A stretch of 64,000 nucleotides of DNA from Scenedesmus sp. ARA3 (GCA_004335835.1 RWJK01001191.1:5234-69233); one strand, 5' to 3'; shown: positions 12,539-24,407, counted from the first letter of the stretch. Numbers and translations are program-made. The notes: a model not told the origin generated them from the sequence alone.

Positions 12539-15500
12539 GTTCCAGGTGGCTGGGGGAGGGCCTCGTCAGTGAGCTAGACCCAGCGCGCCACGCAGCAGCA
12601 ATGGAGGTGCTGCTGCCCTGCAAACCAGCTCTTAGCTGCCACAACCCCTGCTGCTGCTGCTGCTGCTACAACTGCTGCTGCTGCTGCTGCTTGCCAGGTG
12701 GCTGGGGGAGAGCCTCATCAGTTCGTCAGCGAGCTACACCCAGCACGCCACACAGCAGCAAGGGAGGTGCTGCTGCCCTGCAAACAAACTCTTGCTGCCC
12801 CAACCATTGGACTGCTGCTGCTGCTTCTGCTGCTTGCCAGGTGGCTGGGTGAGGGCCTTGTCAGTGAGCTAGACCCAGCTCGCCATGCAGCAGCAAGAGA
12901 CGTGCTGGCGCCAGCTTTCAGGGCGCAGTCGGTGAAGGACCTGGTGCCGCTGTTTGCTGACGTGGGGCAGCAGCTGGCGGCTGCGCTGCTGAGTCAGGCC
13001 GGCAGCACAATCGGTGAGCGGGTGCAGCAGGCTGGCAGCACACTGGGTGAGAGACTCTAGTGAAGCAGCTGGCTGGTGCGCTGCTGCAGCAGGCCAGCAG
13101 CACAGTAGGCAACCAGCTTTTGCGAAGCAGTTGCTTGGTGGGCTGCTGCGACATGCTAGCAGCGAGTTCAGTAAGCCACGGCGCAGTCGGTGAAGGACCT
13201 GGTGCCGCTGTTTGCTGACGTGGGGCAGCAGCTGGCTGTTGCACTGCTGATTCAGGCCGGCAGCACACTTGGTGAGCGGCTGCGCTGCTGCTGGCAGGCC
13301 GGCAGCACAGTTGGCAAGCATGCAGCTGTCGGAAGAGTTGTAGGCTGCTGGCATGTTAGGCTGCACCCCTGCACCTGGAGCAGCCACAAGTTGTGTGTGA
13401 TGCCGCATCAGCGGCCGCTTGTGTGCTGCTTCCTTGCTGCCGCTTTGCTGCAGAGCTTGAGCCGATCACGCGGCGCGCCACGCTTGATGTGATAGGGCGC
13501 GCAGGCTTTGGGCACGACTTTGGCGCGCTGCAGATGGCCCAGCAGCAGCAGCAGCAGCAAGACCAGGTGGATGTTGTCAAGGTAAGCGGACTGCGGCTGT
13601 TGTACGGCCCTGCACTGGCAGGCTTGACAGCATGTCACATGTAGATGCCAATAAGGTCAGCTGATGGTTGTAATCCAGTTAGCCAACAACTATGTCCTGC
13701 ATGAAAATGCAACACAACCACAGCCGCAAGCACTGGCAAGCAGCCGCAGCGGATCTTACAATGCATCATACCACTTGGTCTTCCCCTGCCCTTTGCCTGC
13801 CCTCTGTCTGCCGTTTCAACTGCCATACCATTGCAGCTCTGTCATGACAACCTGGACACCTGCGGCATGCAGCTGCCTGCCCTGCTATGCCTTGCCTACT
13901 ATTCTCACCATGAACTTGTTTGTTGCTGTCACCTGGCGTAGCTCTTTGTCGACATCCTGGACACCTCATGCTGCTGCCTGCCCTGTCATGCCTTGGCCAT
14001 TGTTCTTTTTACCATTGTTGATTGTTTCAATTTCACCGTCACCTGCCGCAGCTCTTTGACGACATCCTGGACACCTCCATGCTGCTGATCATGAACCCGC
14101 CTCTGCCTGACGCCCTGGTGCCCGGCCACAGCAGCTACTGCGCAGCAGTGGACGCGCTGGAGGCAGTGGCGCTGCGGCTGCTGCAGGTGTGTTGATGTGT
14201 GCAGGTCCGTTCTCAGCAGCAGCAGCAGCAGCGTCACCTAGTGCATGTTGGCACTGCCTGGCGCGCTGGTGAAAGGCCACAGCAGCTACTGAGCGGCAGC
14301 GGATGCGCTGGAAGCAGTCGCGCTGCGGCTGCTGCAGGTGTGCAGCTGTGGCATGGCTGGTTGGTCTCAGCAGCAGTGTCACTTATTATATGGTTAGCAG
14401 TGCCTTTTGTACCGCTGCCAGGCCACAGCAGCTACTGCGCGGCAGTGGACGCGCTGAAGGCGGTGGCGCTGCGGCTGCTGCAGGTGCGTGGCTGTTTTGC
14501 ATTGTGTGGGTTGTTGTACAACATGGGTTTGTGTCATGGCTGTGTCGTGGCTGCTAGCCCACCGTAGATTGTGTGATGCAGCGGCGGCCTCAGCAGCAGC
14601 TTCGTCGATGCACCAAATGATGTACCAATTGCATGTCTCACTGTGAATCTCCCTCTGATCTGGGTCAATCCACAGGAGCGGCGGCAGCAGGGCATCAGCC
14701 CAAAGGACCGCAGCCTGCTCAGCTTCATGCTGGCAGCGCAGCAGGTAGCACTACTGGCATATCACATGAACTGGCGACCACATCTTCCAGTCCCACAATG
14801 CTATGTTGTGTATGCCGTTGCAGGAGCGCCGGCAGCAAGGCATTAAACCTGATGACCGCAGCCTGCTTAGCTTCATGTTAGCAGCGCAGCAGGCAGCGCC
14901 GGGCGGGCTTGACAGTGACAAACACATCAGAGACCAGCTCATGACCTTCATGCTGGCAGGCAGCCTTCTGTCTGTTTGAGCCCCCTCTCTCTCTCTTCCC
15001 CGTTTTTGTCCCAACCGCGTCCTCCTCCCATTTCTCCCTCTCCTTTTCATCTGTGCGTCCGCAGGAGCGCCGGCAGCAAGGCATTAAACCTGATGACCGC
15101 AGCCTGCTCAGCTTCATGCTTGCAGCGCAGCAGGCAGCGCCAGGCGGCCTGGTCAGCGATAAACACATCAGAGACCAGCTCATGACTTTCATGCTGGCAG
15201 GCAGCGACACCTCCCTCACCCACCTGGCCTTCTTCCTGTTTGAGCTCTCTTTCTCCCCCCACTTTTGCCCCAATCTCATGTCTGTCCCTCCGTTCCCCTC
15301 TCCTTCTGTCCATCCACAGGAGCGCCGGCAGCAGGGCATCAGCCCGCAGGACCGCAGCTTGCTCAGCTTCATGCTGGCAGCGCAGCAGGCGGCACCAGGC
15401 GGCCTTGTCAGTGACAAGCACATCCGTGACCAGCTCATGACCTTCATGCTAGCAGGCAGCGACACATCAGCCACCAGCCTCGCTTTCTGTTTGTATGAGC

Positions 15501-18017
15501 TGGCGCGGCGGCCGCAGGCGCAGCAGGCAGTGCGGCAGGAGCTGCAGCAGGTGCTGGAGGACACCCCCATAGGTAGGCAGTACTGCACACTTTGGGCTAG
15601 TCATTTGTTTACTGCATGGCATTCATTATGTTGGGGCAGCAAAACGGGCTGCTGGTTGGCGTATGTGTTGTTGGGTGACCAGCTGATGACCTTCATGGTG
15701 GCAGGCAGCGACACCAGCGCCACCAGCCTTGCTTTTTGTCTGTACGAGCTCGCGCGGCGGCCGGAGGCGCAACAGGCAGTGCGGCAGGAGCTGCAGCAGG
15801 TGCTGGGGGACACGCCCACAGGTATGTGGTTGCGCCTGCTTGTGTGTGAGTGTTGTGGGATGGTTAGTCAATTGCTGCTGCTTGCTGAATGGCAGCTGTG
15901 TTGCTGGGGCAGCAGATTTGGTTGTCGTCTTGGGGATGTTGGGCCGCCGTCCATGTGCTGCATGTGTTGATGATGATTATGCACTGCACCTTGTGTCCTG
16001 TCCCTGGTCTCACCCGACTTGCTGCTTCTGGTGTTGTTGCTGCTATCGCCCCTGCCGCTGCTTCTCCACCTGCAAAACTGGTTCCCTTCCGTTCATCCTG
16101 CTCAGAGCAACTGCAGCCTGAGGTGTTTTCCAGCCTGCCGTATCTCACCGGCTGCATCAACGAGTGCCTGCGCCTCTACCCGGCAGCGCCTTTTTCTGCG
16201 TTGCATCTTTGTAAACTGTCCCTCTATTCACCCAACTTTGCTGCTTCTGGTGCTGTCGCTGCCACTGCCTCTGCTGCTGCTGCTGCTGCTGCTGCTGGCT
16301 CTTCACCCTGTGTTACCCAACCTCGCCACGTCACTACGATCAACTATATCCAGACCAGCTTCAGCCTGATGCATTCTCCAGCCTGCCGTACCTCACTGGC
16401 TGCATCAACGAGTGCCTGCGCCTCTACCCGGCAGCACCCGGCCTGGCGCGCATCCCGCAGCAGGATGCAGTGCTGGGGCCACACCTCGTCCCACAGGGGC
16501 TGCCAGTGGTGGTGGACTTCTTCTCTTGTCACAGGTGGGCTTGATGTGATACTTTGAATGTGGAATAATCTGTTGATCTGTGCTCGCCAGGATGCAGTGC
16601 TGGGGCCACACCTCATGCCACAGGGGTTGCCAGTGGTGGTGGACTTCTTCTCATGCCACAGGTGGGCTTGATGTGATACTTTGAATGTGGAAGATCTGTC
16701 GATCTGTGCTCGCTGGGACGCTGTTCCTGGGCCGCACCTCATCCCACAGGAGCTGCCGGTGGTGGTGGACTTCTTCTCTTGTCACAGGTGGGTGGTGTCT
16801 GCTTGTGGTGTCTTAGCGAGTTTGAGTTGCCGCATTTTATGCTTCTGCCACAGCAGCACCCGGCCTGGCGCGCATCCCGCAGCAGGATGCAGTGCTGGGG
16901 CCGCACCTCGTCCCACAGGGGCTGCCAGTGGTGGTGGACTTTTTCTCATGCCACAGGTGAAGGTACCTCCATGTGGTGTTGGTGGCTGCATTTGGTGCTG
17001 CTGCTGTTGCAGCGCTTGAGGCCATGTTGCTTCTTCTGTTTCTTTCTCCATGCTACAGACGGGTGTGTCATGACGTTTGGAATGCGGGGCGTGATGGTGT
17101 TTCTTGATGCTACACAGATTTGTGCCCAGAAGCATTTGTGAGCACACTGCTGGTACATTACACAATTACTTGCTTTCCATTGTGCTGCAGGCACCCTGAG
17201 TTCTGGCCCAGGGCGAGCGAGTGGCTGCCTGAGCGCTGGCTGCCGTCCAACTTGAAGGCGCTGGGCCCGCAGCACCCTGACGCGTTCATGCCCTTCAGCG
17301 CAGGCTCCAGGTCGTGCATCGGGCGCTACTTTGCTATGCTGGAGATGCAGGTGGGGTTGGGGTTCATGATGGTGGTGCTTGAGCATGATGTGATATTGGT
17401 ATGAGCGGACGGAGGCCTGATGTCAGTTTCAGGTGTGGCTCCTGCATTGGGCGCTACTTTGCGATGCTGGAGATGCAGGTGGCGTTGGTCATCATGATGG
17501 TGCCGCTTGAGCAGGAGTGTTGATTGTATGGGAGGGATGTAGCATGACTGCAAATTGAGACGTGGCTTGTGGATGAGTTTTGTGGATGGGGTTTGAGATG
17601 ATGGAGATGCAGACAAAACAGGTGGTAGGACTGACCATAGTGATGGTGGCGTCTGAGCATGGCTGCGACTGTGTTGCACATGTGCTGCCTGCAGCAGACT
17701 TAGTCCAACGGGCTGTTGTTCAACATCAGCAAGTGCACTACTATGCGAAGTAGCTGGGCACCCTGCTGTGAATAAGTTTGTATGCAGCATACGTGCACAG
17801 CCCCAACTGCCACCCTACTCCAATGCAGGGCAGCGGCTCACTTGTGCTGCTGCTGCTGCTGCTGCTGCTGCTGCAGGTGATGCTGGCAGTGGTGCTGCGC
17901 CAGCTGAGCTTTGCTGCAGTTGGCGGCGAGGGCAGCGGCCAGGCTGCTGCAGCCCAGAGCTTCACTTTGAAGAGCAGGGATGGCCTGAGGGTGGTGCCTA
18001 CGGCAGCAGGCAGGTGA
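11317..18017 (+). CDS. Cytochrome P450 monooxygenase
   Basis: Nine exons: 11317-11550, 12030-12199, 12841-13013, 13454-13581, 14052-14186, 15320-15572, 16354-16534, 17191-17350, 17877-18017. The phases agree and give 524 residues. The signature elements are the proline-rich start of the fold (GLPYIG, about 67-72), the I-helix oxygen-binding AGSDTS (325-330), K-helix ExxR as ECLR (384-387), PERW (438-441) and the haem loop FSAGSRSCIG (460-469, thiolate Cys467). The first 50 residues are rich in Ser, Thr, His and Arg with no membrane anchor, so an organelle transit peptide is likely. The ATG at 11317 is the first in frame. The substrate is unknown. Exon choice is uncertain where several copies of an exon edge compete: exons 3, 5, 6 and 7 have extra copies on one or both sides. 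The 12430-12479 gap lies in intron 2. Confidence 0.88.
12372..12536. repeat. Long (GCT)n tract broken by a 50-N gap
   Basis: GCT units flank an exact 50-base run of N at 12430-12479, in intron 2 of the P450 gene. The round gap size indicates a placeholder, so the true repeat length is unknown. A decayed copy of the P450 exon 3 start follows immediately at 12546. Confidence 0.95.
12546..12772 (+). repeat. Two upstream copies of the P450 exon 3 start
   Basis: Copies beginning at 12546 and 12698 repeat the acceptor and about 65 bases of exon 3 (true start 12841; peptide WLGEGLVSELDPARHAAA). The first is open. The second has an insertion near 12722 that shifts the frame. Each is preceded by a CTG-rich tract and CCAG. 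Confidence 0.88.
13014..13315 (+). repeat. Downstream copies of the P450 exon 3 end
   Basis: A 90-base copy of the exon 3 end (AQSVKDLVPLFADVGQQL) with its GTGAG donor occurs at 13181-13280. Shorter GCAGGCCGGCAGCACA-like fragments recur between 13020 and 13310. Confidence 0.85.
13833..14484 (+). repeat. Copies of P450 exon 5 edges on both sides
   Basis: The exon 5 start (GACATCCTGGACACCTC) is echoed at about 13833-13890 and 13938-13990. Its end (CACAGCAGCTACTG through CTGCTGCAG and a GTG donor) is echoed at about 14278-14340 and 14421-14484. The true exon is 14052-14186. The downstream copies differ by a few substitutions; one reads DALKAVALRLLQ. Confidence 0.85.
14676..15243 (+). repeat. 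Three upstream copies of the P450 I-helix exon
   Basis: Copies begin at 14676, 14823 and 15065, each after a CAG acceptor, and match the start of exon 6 (true start 15320). The first, 14676-14744, has both an acceptor and a GTAGCA donor, is 69 bases long and in phase, so it could be spliced as a small extra exon. The second loses the AGSDTS region by a deletion. The third is open through AGSDTS but has no clear donor. Confidence 0.85.
15676..15821 (+). repeat. Downstream copy of the P450 I-helix exon 3' half
   Basis: This stretch repeats the DQLMTFM...AGSDTS...ARRP part of exon 6 through a GTATGT donor at 15822. It is fully open, with conservative changes (MVAGSDTS, ARRPEAQ, LGDTP). Because it carries its own good donor, it could replace the 3' half of exon 6 if an acceptor in front of it were used. 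Confidence 0.85.
16108..16194 (+). repeat. Upstream copy of the P450 K-helix exon
   Basis: This repeats the start of exon 7, with its own CTCAG acceptor, through ECLRLYPAAP, then diverges. It is open and in the right phase, but lacks the second half of the exon. Confidence 0.85.
16590..16957 (+). repeat. Three downstream copies of the P450 exon 7 end
   Basis: Copies at about 16590-16663, 16708-16788 and 16857-16957 repeat the exon 7 3' end (DAVLGPHL...PVVVDFFSCH) and its AGGTG donor. The true exon ends at 16534. All three keep a donor, so four competing donors lie within 430 bases. A smaller echo of the exon 8 end (GGGCGCTACTTTGCGATGCTG) is at 17449-17477. Confidence 0.85.
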
Positions 18018-19849
18018 ACCCTGCACAACAACACCCTGCACGAGACCATGAAGTGAAGAAAAAGCCTGGAGACTGTTGCAATCTGTGCGGAGTGGCTGCA
18101 GCAGAAGCAGGGAGCACAGTGAGGCACAGGTGCTGTGCAGCACATTGGCGGCAGCAGACATAACCACAAAGAGACTGCGTGATGCCTTAGTAGCAGCCAG
18201 CGACGCGCTTATTGGACTGCTGCATGTGTGGCTTGTGTATATGCATGCCAAGCAAACGCATGCATGCTTGTCCATGGTGAAGAAAACGAGGGTGTGGCCA
18301 TGTGGTGGGCCGGCAGACGGCTTGTGCAGTCGTGGCGGGGATATGGAGGGGCCACCAATCTGACACAAATCGGAATCAGCAAGTTGGCTGATGCTGCTTG
18401 ACTGCTGCACCTGTAACACGTGTTTCTGAGGCCTGAACATAAATACACGAGGAGCTTGCGGCATTAGCCCCAGGCTGACAGGGCACTGCAAGGCTGCCTG
18501 TTGCCAACAGTGACAGTGTCACTGCCTATGGCACAGCACTTCCTGCACAGTGACAGATGTTGCGGCTGCTCGTGTGCCTGGCAGCACATATCAGTAGGCA
18601 GCCGGCATAAGCTTCTGTTGTAAGCTGCTTTGCATGCAACACTCACCTTTACTGTTGCAGCACGTCAGCTAAAGTCCCTCTTGCTGGGTTGCCACAACGC
18701 TGCTAGACGCCAATCCACCTAGTGCTGTTGCTGTGCTGTGCCTGCTTGTGTGTAGCCTCTCATCACTGTGAACTGCATGCGGGGCGCCATAACGCTTACA
18801 CGCCTGTGCTGCCAGCCCTGTATGTTGCCACACAGGGCTGCACAGCATCAGGCCAGCTTGGGACCCACAGCCATGCAGCTGCACTTGCGTGCACAAACGT
18901 CACGATGAAAGTGGCAAGCTCACCCAGCAGCAGCTACTGCAGCCTGAGGGGCACACCCCAGGAGACAGCAGCTGCTGCCGGCACCACCTGCAAGCCCGGC
19001 AACAGAGCAAGCAGGCGGTGGCTGGGGTGCAAGGCTCAGCAGCGTTGTCCTTGCGGGAATACACCCCAGCGTGAGCAGGTATGCCCAGATTTGTGTTTCG
19101 GTTTGGCTGCCAACTTGAACTGTATGCTTGACTGATACACAGCTACAGTAAGGTGGGCACTTATGTTCGAGCTTGCCTGGAATCTCAGCAGGCGCAGCCT
19201 GGTCACCGGTTGTGAAAGCTGCCACGTCAGCGATGTAAGACGTCTCGACGTGCACAGGCAGCTCTGCTGAATTGACAGAAAGCAAACTAGAGTGCTGGAA
19301 GCACACTGCAGCTGTGCATGCAGCTGCCAGCTGGCCATGTGCACTGGAAAGTGATGCGTCAAGTTGCTGCTGACACTACTGCTCATGAAGCTTTGACATG
19401 CTGCTAGTACAACGACTACCCCAATCAACATCACCTCCATTCACTTGTTCGCGTATCACAGGCACTATACAACGTTCTTGCGTCTCCCCCAGCATTTGGG
19501 CGGGAGCAGCTTACTTCCCGCCTACACAATACAGGCCCAGCGCCTACAGCTGCATTGCGGCACGAAAAACGAAAACTATTATATCCTGTGTCTCTTTCAT
19601 GCCACTGCGAGCGACCACATTTCGCGGTAATGTTGTCATGCGGGTTGTGGTTTCGGGCTCCAGCTCCGCACCTTACACCGGCAGCCCACAGTGTGCAAAC
19701 GCGCCACATTTCGAAAAAGGGGTTTTTATTAGCCGCGTGTCAGCCCGTTGCTTGCATAATCCTGCGACACTAGGTTGCTCAACACATACACAAGCAGCTT
19801 TGCTGCCGCGGCACAGCTGTGACGTGCTTGCAGGAGCTTTCGTGCATCG
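18018..19849. other. 3' flank of the P450 gene, no supported gene
   Basis: A candidate poly(A) signal lies at 18412. The short open frames near 18722-19135 and elsewhere have no recognisable domain or phased partners. I see nothing else in this stretch. Confidence 0.5.
18412..18416 (+). terminator. Candidate poly(A) signal (TGTAA) of the P450 gene
   Basis: TGTAA lies 395 bases after the P450 stop codon. The assignment rests on position and the chlorophycean consensus only. Confidence 0.35.
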
Positions 19850-20374
19850 TTACATCAGCACAGTACTGCACAGTACCGAATGAACATGAAGTCCATCTGC
19901 AGGGCAGCTGCCACCTTGCGAGCAACAGGCAGCAGCAGCGGCACAACAGCAATGTGTTCGCTGCGCTACGTCGCCAACCGGCACAGCATGCATCATAAAC
20001 TTCACCCTGCGGCACTGCTGCGGCAGCAAACACAGCCGTACGTTTGTTGTGTTACACGACACTGTCTTAGGACGACATCCTCCAGATGTAAACCGCAGAC
20101 ACCATGCACCATGCGCCAATGAGGCCATAGCCAGATCTGGCCACAGGACCATCTGGCCACTGCATATGTCCGCAACAAGCCAAGATCTCAACGCCTGCTG
20201 GCAAAGCAGGGCAGCTACTGAGCCACTAATCAAAATGTACACATACCAGCTATCTGCCAGGGCGGCGGTTGCCGGTTTGGCCCCTGCCAAGAACCAAAGT
20301 GCCCTGCAGACGACAATGCAGAAAGCTGCAGCAAGCAGCATGCTCGTCACCGCAAGCAAGGCATCACAGTGCAT
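19850..20374 (-). CDS. Tentative small membrane protein ORF
   Basis: From the ATG at 20374 the frame stays open for 174 codons. The first 100 residues hold two or three hydrophobic stretches (ALLAVTSMLLAAAFCIVVC, then VYILISGSVAALLC, then a weaker one) with short polar loops. The last 70 residues are Cys- and Arg-rich and look like read-through of non-coding sequence, so a real exon, if any, may end near 20090. No family is recognised. No phased neighbouring exon was found. It may be a chance frame. Confidence 0.3.
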   Translation of the reverse strand: MHCDALLAVTSMLLAAAFCIVVCRALWFLAGAKPATAALADSWYVYILISGSVAALLCQQALRSWLVADICSGQMVLWPDLAMASLAHGAWCLRFTSGGCRPKTVSCNTTNVRLCLLPQQCRRVKFMMHAVPVGDVAQRTHCCCAAAAACCSQGGSCPADGLHVHSVLCSTVLM

Positions 20375-21232
20375 GCGATGGCAGGCATTGGGCTTGACAT
20401 CACCCAGTCCACGCCAAAGCAATCTACAGTGCCCGTGAAGGCTCTTGCCTCCTCCACAGTCTCAATCACTGTCCCCATGGAGCGATCTGCCCCTTGCCCC
20501 TCTCCCTCTGCTTTGAAACAGAATTAACCATCATGCACCGCTGTTGCGTGAAGCTCAGCAGCCGTAAGAGCAGCTGCTTCAGCTGTACGCTGGAGCAGCA
20601 TCTAAGAAAGCTGGTCATACGTTTGCGCCATACATGGAAGAGCACTGACTAGAGCGGCTGTCAAGGTCCCTGGCGCGTGACCTCGACGTCACACAGCAAC
20701 GCGCCGTGCACACTGGCACGCTTAGCAGCAGTCACAGAGACGAACCTCTGCCAGCACTGAGCAAGCGCAAATGTGCAACACACTACAGCCAACAGCAGGA
20801 GGTGGGCATGGCCAGGCATTGTGCAGCTGCTTGCAGCGCTAGCGCACTAGCACAGAATCCGCTGCCTGTCACCTTCAGATAGCATGCTGGATTTGCTGGT
20901 TTCTGTGCAAGTTCGAGATTGCATTCACCTAGCACCCAGCTTCACATCTATCCCATTCAAACAACTGTTCCACGAATCTCCAGCACCGCCATGATCAAAA
21001 CAAACCACTACTAGTTGTACAATGCACCTGACACAACAAACGCAAAACTGCAGCCACAGCAGCCAGCGCACCCATTCTGCCAGCTCCTACGCACAAACCC
21101 CGTTCAAGCCTCATAGCCCAACCGTGTCATAGTACACACCCCAACAACCCATCTTATAGTATGTCATGTCAAGCCATGCCATGTCATGTCATGTCATGTT
21201 ACGTTATGCTGTCATCAGGTGAGCGCCACCTG
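20375..21232. other. Intergenic stretch with a short ATGTC repeat
   Basis: No coding signal. At 21161-21213 there is an imperfect tandem of ATGTC/CATGT pentamers about 50 bases long. It lies just downstream of the stop codon of the histidine phosphatase gene on the minus strand and is probably within its 3' UTR. Confidence 0.6.
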
Positions 21233-22586
21233 TTAGTCTTCCTCCTCATCGTCCAGCCAGAACACCCCATTCTCCCCAGGCTCACTCACCAGCTTCCAAG
21301 GCACATGCTTTGCCCTGCTGCCGCTGCTGCTTTTGGCACCAGGTGCTGGCACAGCCGCTGCAGCTGTGTCTGCTGCTGTCACATGCTGCTGCAGCACCAC
21401 AAAGCCAGTATGCTTCACTTCAAACACTTCGCTGTGAGGCTCTCCCAGCACCACAGCCATGCGCACACACTGCAGCACACAACGCAGGGCAGCGGCAGCG
21501 CAACTCAAGGAGCAGCCCAGCAGCCGCAGAAGGTGCAAGGAGGTATGTTTGCAGCTGCACTGATCTAGTGCATGCTGCTTGCTGGAGCACACACTACATC
21601 CAGAGCTGTGCCAGCTGCCAAGCACCTGGAGAAATACTCCTGACATCCCTGCACTGCTGCCCGTCCAGCTCGGCCCTGCCTGCTCCCGTGCTGGCTAGCT
21701 TACACGGCGACTGTTGTTGCTCTGAGCAAAGGGCTGAAAATGCTTGCAAGCAACGTTATGTGCCTGTATCAGCAGTGTCACTTGCTACCACTTAAAACAG
21801 CGCTGCCGTACCTCGCCATGTGTCACCACCAGCACAGTCTTGCCAGCATAGGACTTGCCAATCTCCTGCAAGCACAAATCGCATCAAATACAACAGGGTG
21901 AGATGGCAAAGAGAATGTTGCAGAGCAGGCTGCTGTGTGTCTTCAAGTGGCCCAGCAAACAGCGAAGATGCGTGGTTGTGCAGCTGGCCGCGCATCTGCT
22001 CTCCATTGCAGACAGCACGTCTGCAGCAGCATCTGAGACATACAAGGCATAACAATTTTCTACTGTGCGCACCTGCAGAGCGCTGCTGTAGCGCGCCAGC
22101 CCCTGCTCCAAGTTCTCAGGGTAGCGTGGAAGCCGGCTTCCGGGCCGCGGCACTGGCCGCAGCGGCAACTTGGAAAGCTTGCAGTCTGCAGCAGCACCAC
22201 ATACGACACATCGTGCAGCACAGCAGGCATGCTCAGTTTGAATCCATGCGCATGCCGGTGCACCAGCAGCGCATCATCATCATGAAAGCATAATCAAAGA
22301 ACCATTAACAGCATCATCAGGTAGCCCATCAAGCCATACCAGGCGCGCACGCAGCGCAGTGCAGCAGGCATGCACAGCTTGAATCCATGCTCAGGCGAGT
22401 GCGGCAACAGCGTGTGTTGCACATCCTTGCTTATTGCAGCAGAAGGGCCCCTACCTTCGTTTGAGAACTTGTCAAGCGCTGCCTGCAGAGCCAGGCCGTC
22501 CCACATCCAGCTGTCCAGCGGCCGCTTGCCTGCCTTCTCTCGCAGGTCATGCCGCCCTGAGAACAGCACGCGCGGGTCACACACCT

Positions 22587-22621
<35 letters not shown>

Positions 22622-24407
22622 GCGTCAACACACGTGCTGCTTGCAGGAACTACGGCACACCAGGCAAATACAAGCTGTGCTACACCACAACCCATGCCAC
22701 TGGATAACACCTGTAAATCCAGCTGGTAACGTCACAACAAGCTCATGCATACCCAAGGAGAACATCCGCACGCAGTCATTCGTGCGCCCGCATAGGCAAC
22801 CACAATATGTGCTACACCACAACCCATTCCTCTGACAGCTGCCAGTCCACCAGCCACTGGCCCTGCCCCAGGCAGACACGCAACACAACCACACCAGAAC
22901 CAAAACACATCTCCACACGCGCCCCATCATGGCACAGTGCAGACCAGAAGGTACAGCCATGTGGCCGCACAAAACATGCTCTACAGCATACCTCTGACAG
23001 CTGCCGATCCACCAGCCACTGGCCCTGCTGCAGCCCCAGCTGCTTCACCAAGCCAGCAGCAGCACCAGCAGCAGCGCTGCAGCACCCATGAAACTAGCAG
23101 ACACTAGAAGCCACAACAGGCAATACAGCTCTGCTACACCACACAACACGCTTCAGTTCAACACTATTTGCAACAAACAACCAATCACATATATCCGAGG
23201 ACAGCATGGAAGCATTCACAACTGCAGCGTACCTCTGACAGCTGCCAGTCCACCAGCCACTGGCCCTGCTGCAGCCCCAGCTGCTTCACCACGCCAGCAC
23301 TCGTCTGCAGGCAGCGCCTGAAAGGGCTCGTGATGACAACGTCTATCGTGTGGCCGCCCAGCTTTGATGCAACATCGTTGGCCTGGCGTAGTGCAGGATG
23401 CAGCAGCAGAACAGTGACAAAGCAGCAGCAGGAGCGCTGAGAAAGAGGAGAGAAGAGTAGAGGGTTTGGTTTGTAAGCAGTAGATCAACACGGCATCTTG
23501 GTAGCAACAAAGTGGTATGTACCAGCAGTTGAGTGGAATGTACCAGCAGCCACTGCTGCTGCCGTTGCTGCTGCGATGACAAGGCATGAGCAGCAGCAGT
23601 CTGCAGCGCAACATTGCTTGCCGCTGTTATGATGTTGCGCTCTCGCTCGATAGAGCTTGAGAGCGCAAAGACTGTTATGTGCGGCTGTCCAGCAGGGCCT
23701 TCTCACCTGCACTCTGCCTTTGACAGAGAGAGGCGGGTCCCAGGGCCGTGCTGCTGTCTGGTGCCAGAAAGAGTCCTCCTCATCTTGCCTGCATAGCGCA
23801 TAAAGCACAGCAAGCAGCACAAGCACCATCCAGTATCACCTCCTCACACTGCGTTGGTGGCCGCTGCACTGCCAGGTGATTGTGTGCTGTCAAACCACTT
23901 GGACTACAACTGGATTCCCTGCTGTGCAAACTGCCCACGCGCAAGCAACATGTACTGTATGGTGACACACTTTGTGGCCACACTGTGTGGCTTTCAATCT
24001 GCGTGGTCCTGCAGGCTATGCTGTAGCCTTGACTTCACACAGTGTGTGCCACAACCAAGCATACCTAAGGACAACAGCCATCAGCCGCAACTGTACCTTC
24101 TACTGCGCTCAGTGTGCTGAACACTGCCACCTTACCTATGCCCATGCCGCATAACAATGACGGTTGAAGTGTACTCGTCAGGAAGAGCAGCTGCCTGTGC
24201 TAGCTGCTCTGCTTGCCCTTGGTCTGCTGCTACCTGAGCTACTGCTATGGTGGTGTGCACTCCAGTTGGTGCGCTGCTGCCGACTTCCGAAGGGCGCAGC
24301 AGCCGTTCCTCTTCTACAATCCTGGGTTTGTCGCGCTTTATACGCCGAGATCCTCCACATAAGCAACTCAGCAACCGCCACAGCCATCCGAATGGGTTGA
24401 ACGTCAT
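21233..24407 (-). CDS. Histidine phosphatase (phosphoglycerate-mutase-like) family protein
   Basis: Seven exons: 24407-24136, 23788-23707, 23382-23233, 22584-22455, 22185-22073, 21865-21812, 21469-21233. The phases agree and give 345 residues. Catalytic RHG is at 87-89 (VIVMRHGHR), the second core motif SPFRR at 137-141 (Arg140), and the second catalytic His at 265 in VTHGE. The family forms a phosphohistidine on the first His and hydrolyses phosphomonoesters; the general architecture is that of the UBASH3/TULA-like and other eukaryotic branch-1 members. The N-terminal 80 residues are basic then acidic with no known domain. The C-terminus is acidic, ending in WLDDEEED. Substrate cannot be inferred. 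The ATG at 24407 is the first in frame; upstream codons lack another. Introns 3 and 4 contain exon-edge copies. Confidence 0.88.
22586..22621. repeat. (CTG)n tract abutting a 3' splice site
   Basis: On the sense (minus) strand a run of about 11 CTG units ends in CTGCAG exactly at the acceptor of histidine-phosphatase exon 4 (exon starts at 22584). Confidence 0.9.
22835..23055 (-). repeat. Copies of histidine-phosphatase exon 3 end
   Basis: The 3' end of exon 3 (QLGLQQGQWLVDWQLSE and its donor; true end 23233) is echoed at about 22989-23050 and, more briefly, at 22834-22875. The first copy keeps the peptide VKQLGLQQGQWLVD. Both lie downstream of the used donor. Confidence 0.85.

Noticed and set aside
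12285..12852. Open frames running through the run of N
   Set aside because: They are artefacts of translating N as X between GCT repeats; the P450 splice phases place this stretch in an intron.
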